Shown here piece after piece: positions 1-10,545 of a stretch of DNA of 64,000 nucleotides (position 1 is its first letter; each line of letters opens with the position of its first letter). The notes under the pieces were generated by a model that was given only the letters and a program-made list of their open reading frames with translations, was not told the DNA's origin and searched no databases. This DNA is from Lineus longissimus. Lineage: Eukaryota; Nemertea; Pilidiophora; Heteronemertea; Lineidae. The translations under genes were made by a program, and so were the position numbers. Location: positions 9,426,001-9,490,000 of the forward strand of contig NC_088317.1 in assembly GCF_910592395.1 (NCBI RefSeq), in the 5' to 3' direction.

Positions 1-2700
1 AAATTACTATTACAACCTGACATCTCACTTAGCTATGTATTTTTATTAAAAAGTTTTCCCTGAAAAAAGTTTAAGTCACTGGGTCGTCCTTTTTACTTGG
101 CCTATGTTTTTTACTTGGCCTATGATTGAAAGATATATTATTCTCTCATAAGCAATGGTATAATGTTATAAATCTGGTGAAATTCTATAGTAAATGGAGA
201 TTAGTAACCTGATAGATGTGTGGGGAATAAAGACGATGGCTGTGCACTGTGTTCAAAATCACAACTAAACCTGCCTTCCTACTACACTGAAGACCAGATC
301 AGTATGATACAAACTGTAGACATAGTCACAATATGTCTTCTTCCTACACTGTACTGAAGACCAGATCCAGGAAGGAAGTTATGATGCAGACCAAAGACGT
401 AGTCACAACCTGCCTACCTACTACACTGAAGACCAGATCAGTAAAGAAGTTGTGATGCAAACTGAAGACTTAGTCCTGTTGAACAAAGATTGGACAAGAA
501 GTATATGACAAGAAATAACCTATATCATGGGCAAGGGATGTGACCGTCTCATCTGGCTTGGTGTCCCTGAACCAAGATGGGACAAGTCATAACCTGTATC
601 ATGGGCAAGGGATGTGAAAGTATCACCAAGCTTGGTGTCCATAATGTAAGCTGTCCTGTTGAACCAAGATGGGACAAGTGGTTCTAGATCCCTCAGCAGG
701 TCTCCTAGGAACACAACAAGGTCAGTTGTAAAGAGTGCCAGTGCTTGACGAGTATTCCAAATGCTAATATGTAAGTAATAGGAAAATGCGATCCACGAAT
801 CTACGACTTTTGTAGTTGAAAAATAAGGCCAAAACATATCAATTAGGGTACGCATACTATGCATACCCTAATTGAAGTTGCATTGTTTCCAATAAAAAAC
901 GAAATGTCCTAGTATGCATTTTCCTATTATTTTAGACTTATAACAACATGTAAAGTCTGTAAAGTCTGTACACTGGTATTTAGTAACAAAATTAATGCTA
1001 AACTAGAATTAGCTTGTCAGCTAATTTGAAGAGTGCCCGGCCAGGGTGTTAGCGTATCTGGCCCGCTTTGAACACAGGGATTTGATGGTTACATACGCTG
1101 CATATATACATGTAGAAATTCTTGATGCGAGGTAATCCCTGAGAATATACTAATCTGCTGATGCTACATGGAGTTTATGCTTTTCCGACCGATTAAAACG
1201 CCGGGGGGGGGGGGGTTACAATATAATTAAGATTCTCATATCTAGTGGTCTGAAGGTCCATTACACATTACATTACACACACCAGGAAGCATTTTGTTTT
1301 AAACATAGGATCATATCATTGATGATGTTTTTAATCATCTTATATACAATTATACAAACATGCATATAGTGCCTGACTGTGTAAAAGTTTGAAGTGTCAT
1401 TGCATGGATGGACCATGCAGAAAGTAATAACCCGGTAGTCAACGGCTTTCAACGAAATTTGGTGGACATGTACACTTGACAAACTTATGAAGGAATATAG
1501 GATATGAGTAAAATCCATGCTTTTTTCCGAATAAACGGCCAATAATCAAATTTGGGGGTCGACGGCGCCATCTTCAAAGGGTATTCCAGGGGTTATTACA
1601 GTTGGTCCTCGACAGAAAATGGTAAAAGCTGCAACATTGCCCCTTTGAAAGGAGCTTTTCCATCACATGGCCCGCTAAATTCCAGAAAATCACAAAGATA
1701 TATCTTCAAATTTTGGAGATAGGGGGCACAGTATAACCCCCCACCCAAAACATGGCATTTTGTGTCGGAACCTTTAATGGCGAATATCTCAACTTCCGCA
1801 GGGATGTGGGTAACGAAACTTTGTGGAAATATGGGCAATATCAGCATCTATCAAGATCAGAAAGAAAAACTTTGGGCGCCAATGTTATTTTTGAATGATG
1901 GCCGTATATAATATAACGATTACAGCACTTTTCAGTCCTGCCATCTATTGGGAATAAAAAGAACTAAACATTAGTGGTCAAGGCCAGAATATAAAATCTT
2001 GGTGTGGAGGGCTTGCTTGAACAACTACTGTAATCTCTCCTCCAAGATATCCATCTAGAGCAGCCAAATTGGCAGTTATTGAGGATATCGCTTCTATTGG
2101 CTCCTTGCACAAATTCATTCCATGCTGTTCTGCATTGGTAGCTGAACATACATGTATGATTTGAGACCACTCGTTCATTGGGTACTTGGGTCATAGAAAT
2201 TTATTGGAGAACCCCTTGTCTTGTGGTGTTTGGATGGCTTAGACAATCAGTTACAGTTCCTTCAGCAGGCCTATATATGCACTCTCAACCATCATGACAT
2301 CACAGCATATTCCTCTAAATTTGGCCGCCATGTTTTTCAGGAAGATTGTAGTTCCGCAAATCATAAGATTGAGGAAGAAATGTACAACAAGGCAAAAAGC
2401 AGAGAGAACATGTACTTCTCAGATTTCTAATAATTATTCAGAATATCTTCATGCATGTGAGAACTTTGATGATATGCAAGTCCTTAGCAGCAACTACTAG
2501 TATCATATTTCGGTCAAAGCAAATGTATAAAATACCCCTTATCAACTCAAGCCCTGTAATAGGCCATTCGATTATGATTTGAGGCACACACCGAGTCACA
2601 AAACCTCATTTTCACAGACCTAATCCAACCTGATAGCTTTTCCTCAACTACACTTTCATAAATCAACCTGTTTGATCACCTCAGCTCGCAGTCTCGATCT
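1..2700. other. Unassigned DNA with short degenerate tandem repeats
   Basis: No gene is recognised here. Positions 264-480 hold about three degenerate copies of a roughly 70 bp unit containing CTGAAGACCAGATC, followed at 480-680 by two copies of a unit containing ATCATGGGCAAGGGATGTGA. A small palindrome sits at about 848-876 around ATGCAT. A poly-G tract lies at 1203-1216. A motif near 1392-1425 (ATGCAATGACACT on the opposite strand) recurs near 33,575-33,605, so part of this stretch belongs to a diverged dispersed repeat. Confidence 0.5.
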
Positions 2701-2705
2701 TGTCA

Positions 2706-3848
2706 TCATACAGTCAGCAAGTAGATGCTGGGCATCATAATGGCTGTCCACACTTTGGCCAAATGTCCACATTTCTGTTGGCAAGCGAGCCGAGAGAAGT
2801 AGCTTGAGACTTGCTGCGTTGTCAACCACTCATCTTGTAGAAAGCGGGCCTTTATCTTCTTGGCAACTAATCCAGGGTTTTCCTTTCTTCCTGTGTTCAC
2901 GCCCCTCAAAAACTCCTCGAAGAGGAAGTCCTTAACTGCGACTGAAAACCATTTTGCTTTCTTCTTGGCTTTCACAGCCCATCCACCTTCAACTGGGTTG
3001 AGGGCAACCAACATTTCAGACTCTAAAGAAGCAGGCTGGTGCGATGTTGTCATAACATGCAACATCTTGTGAGCCCACTTCCAGGAAATAACGTCCAATT
3101 TGCTGTCTTGAGTGTGTTGCCCAACTGCAAGATGCTGGAACAATGCCTCTTGGGTGGCAAACGTCTTGTGACACGAGTCTTCAGTGCATGTGATTGTGGT
3201 TGTTCTGGCACCACTGCCTCCACCTGATTTTTCTCCGAGAGCTCCAGCAGCAACTGGCGGATCGCAGTAATCCATGATTACATTGAACTTTGTTGGACCC
3301 TGGGGGTCCTTCTTTAGGATCGATTTGTATGTTATGAATTCTGGCTGGCCAATATAGTAGCCTTGTGAAACACTCACTCCTTCCTCATTAAATTCGAAGT
3401 TAAGTGTACTTTGTCACACCTGGCCAAGTGACGCAATCCTCCATTACCCCTTCTGATATTTCAAGAACAGCAGGGTAGCACCCTCTCACACCTCCGTACG
3501 TTGCCAAGGCAGTGTGCATATTCACTGCAGTAGTGACATTGTGAGCTTCGTTTACATAGCGAGTTATGTGAGCCTTCATTGGTGCAATTTTCCTGTCACA
3601 TACATTTTGACTGCTTGGGCCTCTGAAAAGTCATATTGACGTATCTGTATATCAAGCCTCTTTCCAAGGACAGGGATGGCAAGTAAGAGGGGAGCGCAGT
3701 GGTAACAACCTGCAGTATCTGATCTAAAGAAGTACTCTATGATGGTCGGGAAGCGAACTTTCATCTCCGTCAATGTGGCGTCAATCACCGACAGCACGGC
3801 AAACCAATTGTGCGTACATTGTTGCAAAATATGCACAAAGCAATGGAT
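2706..3848 (-). other. Terminal exon of the large pseudogene: acidic block plus C2H2 zinc finger, with frame breaks
   Basis: The exon opens at a TTCATTCCAG acceptor (intron 3849-4065) with HILQQCTHNWFAVLSVI. It continues with FFRSDTAGCYHCAPLL and YDFSEAQ. The reading frame breaks near 3,600 and again near 3,395; sense continues in other frames, for example AHITRYVNEAHNV. The last open stretch (3377-2706) holds one C2H2 finger, C-x4-C-x12-H-x5-H, in CTEDSCHKTFATQEALFQHL and the residues just after it. It also has the tail motif DEWLTTQQVSSYFSRLA, then a stop. The breaks mean that no full-length protein can be made from this copy. Confidence 0.6.
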
Positions 3849-4065
3849 CTGGAATGAAGAATCAAGAGTACCGGTAATCAGTTACAACAACAAACATGAC
3901 AAAACAATGGTGTAGGTTTACTGATGTTTGAGTGAAATGACTACAACCATGTTCCTTTTCCGTCATATTACAGTTACTGTATGCCTCTACTATACTAGTA
4001 TCACACCTGACTTGAACTTGTTGATCAGTTGCAATTAACCCAGTGAGTCTGCATGCTACACTCAC

Positions 4066-4717
4066 CTCAAATTTATCATCTTCTGTCCTGGTACCAGCAG
4101 CTGGCACATGCCAGGAAATCCCTTTCTTGCCATACCAGTCTTGCTGGGATTCTCTGAACCTGGTAGGCAGAAATTTAATGGCCCAATCCATGGTGATGAG
4201 CATCTGGGTTGTGGTCAGATTATCCAGAATGTCTGCCTTTGCCTGTTCCTGGCATATCTGGCGGAGCAAATGGCTTTTCAGACTGTTGATTTGATCTTTG
4301 GCTACACCGATGTCATACAGCAGGTGGTATCTTTGCTGCGGGTATCTGGTATGAAAGAGAACTGTTCTGATGATAAAACTAGGGTTAGGAAGAAAGATGT
4401 CTGCTATACTGTATAAAAGAACGATATGATCGCTTAGCAATCTGTTGTTACATAAGGTATCCATACTGTATTCACAAGCCTTCAGCCGAATCACTGTTTT
4501 CTTGCAAGGCCCTGCCTCTTTCATCTACATTTTACACATCCCTCTGGTTCACAGCCTTGGAATCTTTGCGTACTTATAATGGGCAATCTCAGCGCTAGGA
4601 CGGATCGCAGGTCTTCACACTGTTTACATGCTCATGCAAAGACTCAAAAGCTTCAGCCCCCTCAGCTGCGACGTTATCGAGACCAGCGAGTGACGTCTTC
4701 TTAGAGGCTACACACAC
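4066..4717 (-). other. Two exons of the large pseudogene after its giant intron
   Basis: Exon 4628-4717 (30 codons) follows a TTTACCAG acceptor, reads VCVASKKTSLAGLDN and AAEGAEAFESLHEH, and ends at a weak GTAAAC donor. Exon 4066-4345 follows CATACCAG and carries HLLRQICQEQAKADIL, MLITMDWAIKFLPTRF and QQDWYGKKGISWHV, ending at GAG|GTGAGT. The 280 bp of the second exon does not match the phase of the first, so an intermediate exon or an indel lies between. The aspartate in MDWA is a candidate first acidic residue of an RNase H-like fold, which is inference. Confidence 0.6.
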
Positions 4718-4984
4718 CTGGTAAATGAAGGACACGAAAATATAATGTTTGCAACAAGGGATGATGAATTTGATTACTGATGACTGCAGAGTGCTGCTTT
4801 AGTTTTAGTGGGGTCAAACATGATTTGAGATGTCAGTACATCTAATGTACACTGTAGTTGTACGCCGCGAAACTCCATGGCATTCACAAGGATGGGTCGG
4901 AATTTTCCCACATGGAAAAACATTGTGTCCAATGAAGGTACATTTTGCTCTTTAGTTTCAAAAAGATCATCAATCAACAATGCA

Positions 4985-5680
4985 ACAAGAGGCCCAAGGA
5001 CCTGGCGCTCAGCTGAGTAAGCAGATACAATTCATAGTTTAGCAGTTTTACTGATACTTTTAGATAGATTTGGCAAGGACTATATAGTTACAATAACAAT
5101 GGATGCTTCAATTTGTCAACTGTGAAAGATGTAAGTGACATCACATGAAGTGATGCAGTGTGAGAGCGACATTTCCAATGGAGCCAGGATCTATGTCACA
5201 GTGACACACGGACAGGATTGGTTTTCCTTCTGGTATCAAAATTGATGTCCTCATACTAGTATGTCCTGAAAAGGTATTTGGACACTTACATGATCATTGT
5301 ACCGTTGAGCTTGGGTCTGGTGCAATACCAACTTGAAATGGGGGGTTAGTGGATTTAGCAAAGTGTTTGTATGTGAAGAAGTAAGATAAAGAGGTGCTTA
5401 AGAAAATTAACTTTATTGGTAAAAGATTGACCTGACCTGCAGGTGATTGGAATTTAACAAAGGCTGATTGCAATCATGGAGTAAATTATATAAGAATCAC
5501 TGATTTGGCAAAGATTATTACAAGACGTCAAGATGGAAAGTGATTGTACAGTGTTGGCTGTAGCACCTTGTGACTCCAGGAGGAACATGTGAGACAGCTG
5601 GCGTGTTGCCAAATCCGGACCTACTTTCCGTCAATGCTGAATACGTCGATGAGAGCTCTCGAACTATCATTCCATGCAAA
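4985..5680. other. Intronic DNA, start of a dispersed repeat
   Basis: No gene is seen. The motif at about 4983-5010 (AAGAGGCCCAAGG, then CTGGCGCTCAGCTGAGT) recurs at 46,428-46,456, which marks one end of a dispersed repeat. The rest is unassigned intron. Confidence 0.4.
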
Positions 5681-5681
5681 T

Positions 5682-6718
5682 GAAATGGCCAGGGCCATTG
5701 TGCTCACCTCATGTGGAGGAAAGATGGATAAAGAGCATGGTATTGTGTCATGTAGTGTTAGGTTTGATGTAGGTCCAAGCAATTACAATTTCCCCAAAAT
5801 GGCCAATTTACAGTACATTCGACCTTTGTGACCTTGAAAAGTAGGTCAAATCAAAGAAGACCCGGGTGACACATTGAATGGTTGTTAGAATTAGATGTAC
5901 CTATGATATAAAATTGGTGCCAATCGGGCAAGTCATTACTAGGAATAATGGCATTTTGAAGAATTTAGGATTTGGCCCCCTCCCTGGAGGCCAAACGGCA
6001 AATCAGATCGCACCAAACTTCGGTACCTGAGATCACCTGACCAAGGGGTACATGTGTACTTAATTTGTGATCAATAGTCATTGCAGTTAAGAAATGTGCC
6101 CTAGTTACGGCCTGACGGCGAATTTACGCCATTTGACCTCTGTGACCTTGACAAGAAGATCAAATTAAAAACCTGTGTGACATATACTGTATGAAGGTTA
6201 GATGTACCCATGATATCAAATTGGTGGCAATCGGGCAAGAACTTAAGGAATAATCACATTTTTAAGGTTTTTGGATTTTGCCCCCTGGTGGTCAAGTGGT
6301 GAATCATATTGGACCAAACTTCGGTCCCTGAGATCACCTGACTAAGGGGTAAATGTGTACCAAATTTGGTATCAATGGTCATTGCAGTTTAGAAACGTGC
6401 CATCGTTACATCCTAACGGCCAATTTACACCATTTGACCTCTGTGACCTTGAAAAGGAGGTCAAATCAAAAACCCGGAGGATATATGATGCACCTTTGCT
6501 AGAAGTACCTACCATATTTTTTTCAAAATTTCCCGACTACTATTAAGGGAGATATTGCATATTTTCACTTTTAACGTTTGGCCCCCTGGTGGCCAAACCA
6601 TGAAACGAATCGGACCGAAACTTGGTCTCCAAGGTGTCATTACATAAGGGTACATGTGTACCAAGTTTCAACTCAATAGCTCTAACAGTTACGAAACGTG
6701 CCCTGCTAACGGACGACG

Positions 6719-6789
<71 letters not shown>

Positions 6790-6845
6790 ACGACGGACGC
6801 CACGGTATGGGATAAGCTCACCTCTGCTAAGAGGTGAGCTAAAAA
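5682..6845 (+). repeat. Dispersed repeat, copy 1, ending in (GAC)n and a perfect hairpin
   Basis: The unit opens with AATGAAATGGCCAGGGCC and contains three or four degenerate internal subunits, each with TTTGACCT-CTGTGACCTTGA and ATCACCTGAC-AAGGGG. It then has a GAC trinucleotide tract (about 6716-6790), and ends in the hairpin AGCTCACCTCT-GCTA-AGAGGTGAGCT followed by AAAAA. A second, almost identical copy lies at 34966-36081 in the same orientation. It differs mainly in a much shorter GAC tract. No protein of its own is seen, and the arginine-rich ORFs across the tract are artefacts. It is probably a non-autonomous mobile element of unknown class. Confidence 0.8.
6712..6797. repeat. (GAC)n microsatellite
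   Basis: About two dozen GAC units lie between imperfect GGACGACGGACGA borders, inside the dispersed repeat. The second copy of that repeat has only about six units at 36003-36030, so the tract is length-unstable. Confidence 0.95.
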
Positions 6846-7900
6846 TGGCAATGACAACAACACTAATAACTTCAAATTATTTTCCGGTTATGATAACACA
6901 ACACGCATCTTCATGATCATGATCTTTCTCAAACTAACTGAATGACATAATCGCCTTGGACGCACAAACACATATCAATCCGCCCCGACGATCGACACAT
7001 CCATTCGATTCGATAACACTCGATTGATAAATAAACAAAGATTTCTTGCTTTTAGCTGTCAACATCAATGGCTATAATATACTCCTGCAGAATAGTAGAA
7101 CTAATAGAACTAATTTCCGAAGTTTCCAATAGTTTGAACACAAATCATAACATCACCCATCAGCAGGACTCAGATCTGCATAAATTACGATAAATAATGA
7201 GGTCGTCGCTTCAATTTCGCAAAGAAAGTTGACTCCATTCGAAGGTTGTTTTGACCGAATTCCGTTGAACTCATCGTTATGAGGGCATTTGAACACATTC
7301 TCGTTGATCTTATCTATAAACTTGTGAAGTTTCGTACCAAAATACATTTCCGTAAAGGCTTAACCCTCTCATGCACCATTATTATTCAGAGCATTTTGCA
7401 CAGAATCACATCAATTTCTTTCAAAGAGCCAGTGCATCAACCCTGTAAACTTTACAGGGGTACTGTAATGGAATATTGTTTAGGTCTTTGATTGACCTTT
7501 CAGAATCCATCAGCAAATATTGGAAAAAACATTACCTGGTTACCATGGCAACCGTTATAATATGTATCAAAACAGTGAAAATTATGAAATAAGGTTGTTT
7601 ATTTTAGAAAAAGTGGCTTTTTACCACATTTACTTCCTAGCTACACCAAATCTGACCCCAGTATTCGATTTACTGGGCAATTTTCACTCTAGAGACAAAA
7701 CATGATGCTTATTTCTGGAAGAATGACATTGTTTTTGCTTTTCGTTTTACCCAACGGCTTTATCATTTCACAGAGTGGACAACAGAATGAATTATTATTG
7801 AAATGCAAAACAACACCAATACTTTTCAAAGAGCCAATGTAACAAAGCTGAAAAAGATAGAGGGATAACTGTAATGACATTTTGTTAGGTCTATATGTGG

Positions 7901-7955
7901 GTTACCAGGGTAACCGGTAGAGCGAAAATAAATCATGCACCGTTGCCATGGTAAC
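7901..7955. promoter_or_regulatory. Paired RFX X-box-like palindromes (representative pair)
   Basis: GTTACCAGGGTAAC (7901-7914) and GTTGCCATGGTAAC (7942-7955) both fit the X-box consensus bound by RFX factors, GTNRCC-spacer-RGYAAC. Matching or degenerate sites occur at 7539-7552, 8330-8343, 8667-8680 and 9612-9625, once or twice per tandem unit. The sites are visible directly. Binding by an RFX protein is inference. Confidence 0.55.
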
Positions 7956-8698
7956 AATCAAACTATGGATATGTTTGATTTTTGAGAGATTATTCGAGAA
8001 AAAGTAGATTTTTACCATATTGTTGGTCTAGATACACCAGATCTGACCAAGGAATTGAGTTTACTGGGCACTTTTCACCCTAGGGACAGAACATGATGCA
8101 TATCTCTGGAAGAATGAAGTTGTTTATGCTATTTTTTTACATAACGGCATAATCTATCACTGTGTGGACTTAGAGTGAATTTTCATGGAAGTGCAAAACA
8201 ACACCAATCTTTTTCAAGGAGCCAGTGCAGCAAAGCTGCAAAAGATAGAGGGGTAACTGTAATGATATTTTGTTAGGCCTATATATGGGCAACCAGGGTA
8301 TCTGATAGAACGAAAATAAATCATGCACCGTTGCCATGGTAACGATCAAACTCTGCAAATATTTGATTTTTGACTGAATATTTGAGAAAAAGTTGATTTT
8401 TCCCTATTTTCTGCCTTGCTACACCAAATCTGACCCCAGAACTGAATTCACTGGACAATTTCACCAAAGAAACAAGACAGGATGCTTATTTCTGGAAGAA
8501 TGACATTGTTTATGCTTTTCTTTTACATAATGACATATTTTTTGACAACAGAACGAGTTATTATCGAAATGCAAAACAACACAAATCTTTTTCAAAGAGC
8601 CAGTGTAGCCAAACTGAAATACATGTAGGGGTAATTGTAATAAAATTTTGTTAGGTCTACATATCGGTTACCAGGGTAAGCGGAAAAGCGAAAATTAA

Positions 8699-9598
8699 CC
8701 CAATAGAGCCACCTATTTTTTTTGCACTTTCCATCTATAACCACCTATTTTTTTAAGGGTTTCAGAAATTCAGACATGAATTTTTAAAATGATTTTTATG
8801 TATTGTTCGACTTCAAAACCATATATTACAAGTTATATTTATATGAAAGGTCATGAACTAAAGAATTAAGATTTTCAAACATTTTGGTGGGGGGGTCATT
8901 TTTTCGTGACCTTTGACCTTGACCTTTTGACCTTTGATGAAAAATCCTCTTTTCAGCCACATTCAAACTGCATAAATGTGTAACTGTTGTCAGTGTTACC
9001 TTGTGACCTGAATAAAATAAGAGGAAACATAGCTGATAGATGCTTTGAATGAACACCCGAGGCATAAAACATCTCCCAAACCATACCTCGATCACACGTG
9101 CATCTGTTATTGTTTACATTGGCGCCATGGTAATGCAAACAATGAAATCAGCTGATTATTGTGATGCAAATCTCACCGATTCTACTGTGATGTGGACATC
9201 GATGTCCGACTCTCCATCATCGAGGGGTCCTGAATCATCTCCTGAATCGTCAAATTCATTCAGTATTTCCTCCAAACGACGCAAATTCTTGGCCATTTCA
9301 GAGAACTCTCAATCAATACATGCAATATCGGTGTTGTTAAACAAAAACAGGAGGAGCCCGCCTCGCAATTTGGGGATTCCCCATGTGATTCCGCGAAACC
9401 TAGAATAGGAACGCGCATATATTATTCCATATTTGGATACCTAAGGGCATTCCCTTGATGATATGAATATGATGACATAGCCGGAGATTCCCAAGTGGGG
9501 TTTTCCAGCGGTTTTAAAGGACATCGTCGATATGGCGGTTCAGGGCGGACGTGGCGGCTCGTAGCAAGGCGGTTCAGGGCGGCAGTGGCTCTATTGGG
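8699..9598 (-). mobile_element. 900 bp non-autonomous piggyBac element with TTAA duplication and transposase N-terminal exon
   Basis: It is flanked by TTAA on both sides (8695-8698 and 9599-9602) and ends in inverted repeats CCCAATAGAGCCAC. Joining the flanks restores the tandem-unit sequence seen uninterrupted at about 7921-7955, so the insertion is well supported. Inside, on the minus strand at about 9300-9170, is a short ORF starting MAKNLRRLEEILNEFDD with a strongly acidic continuation and a GTGAGA donor. This resembles the acidic N-terminus of piggyBac transposases. The catalytic region is missing, so the element depends on a transposase supplied elsewhere. Confidence 0.85.
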
Positions 9599-9730
9599 TT
9601 AATCATGCACCGTTCCCATGGTAACATTTGAACTCCGCAAATATTTTACTTCTGAATGAACGCATGATAGAAAATGATTTTACCTGTCCATATGTCCTAC
9701 CTATATACATCAAATCCGACTCCAGAATTT

Positions 9731-10132
9731 AGATATGTGTTTAAAAAAATTTAAACAGTGTTTCAAAGGCAAAAATCACCAATTCAAGAGCAATGAGAAA
9801 ACATGCATCTCAGATAACAAGGGTTCTCCATTAGTAAGGAAATTGAGAAATGATTACTCTCAACAATTGCCCGATTGACAGGAAGCTATGTACACCAATC
9901 ACACTCCCTGAACTGCACCCACAAATGTTAGAAACAAACTTTATGATAAAGTAACAAGTAAACATGGTAAACATAAAGGAATCCCACATGGCACATGTCA
10001 TAAAGTCAAACCACATTGTAGCACATACAAATTTTCATTTGCGTCTACAAGCACACATTCGTGTATCAACAATTATGTTGTTTTGATGGTCAGTCACATG
10101 AATTGATGTCATCAGTAGGATTCCATATAAAT
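9731..10132. other. Unassigned intronic DNA
   Basis: This is AT-rich sequence with no gene or clear repeat that I can support. It lies between the tandem array and the 42 bp minisatellite. Confidence 0.4.
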
Positions 10133-10300
10133 AACAATACTGATTACTGCAACAATGCGCAGAATGGACGGATCAACAATACTGATTACTGCAAAAATGC
10201 GCATAATGGACGGATCAACAATACTGACTTCTGCAACAGAGCGCAGAATGGCCGGATCAACAATACTGATTACTGCAACAGTGCGCATAATGGACGGATC
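10133..10300. repeat. 42 bp minisatellite, four units
   Basis: There are four units of exactly 42 bp, each starting AACAATACTGATTAC (third unit ACTTC) and ending ACGGATC. The length is a multiple of three, so the + strand reads as a 14-residue repeat beginning NNTDYC inside a 116-codon ORF (10061-10411). With no start context, homologue or splice support, I treat the ORF as incidental. Confidence 0.9.
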
Positions 10301-10545
10301 AAATTTGATATTGTCGAATACGCTTATGGAATAGGAAAATGTACGGAACAATCACAAATACATTTTGAAAATGTGCATAAAATGCATATTTTCACGAAAC
10401 CAGCCCCGTAATGTGCCTAGCAGTCTAAGAAGATACACTCATGAATGCACCACAGATGCACTGATGGATGAGCCATTTCAGAGGCCACTTTCACTGCAGT
10501 GTTTAGAGCAAAGGGTCTCTAGAGTGCCACCGATTCCAACAGTCT

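Larger units (their letters stand above)
7380..9730. repeat. Tandem array of ~385 bp units with X-box-like palindromes, interrupted by a piggyBac-type element
   Basis: Four to five diverged units occur with starts near 7,500, 7,900, 8,290 and 8,680; the last is resumed at 9,603 after the insertion at 8699-9598. Each unit has the landmarks GCAAAACAACACCAATC, AAGAGCCAGTG, TTGTTAGGTCTA and ACACCAAATCTGACC. Each also has one or two inverted palindromes such as GTTACCAGGGTAAC and GTTGCCATGGTAAC. No convincing reading frame is shared between units. Confidence 0.8.

Noticed and set aside
4774-4980. 68-codon minus-strand ORF as an extra exon of the large pseudogene
   Set aside because: It lies upstream of the acceptor at 4718, matches no family block and has no donor in phase.
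6543-6875. Arginine-rich ORFs on both strands (runs of R)
   Set aside because: They are the translation of a GAC microsatellite. The second copy of the repeat has a different tract length and no conserved protein.
9049-9408. 119-codon + strand ORF in the piggyBac-derived element
   Set aside because: It is opposite the acidic transposase exon on the minus strand. Its Ser/Pro-rich content is the complement of that exon.
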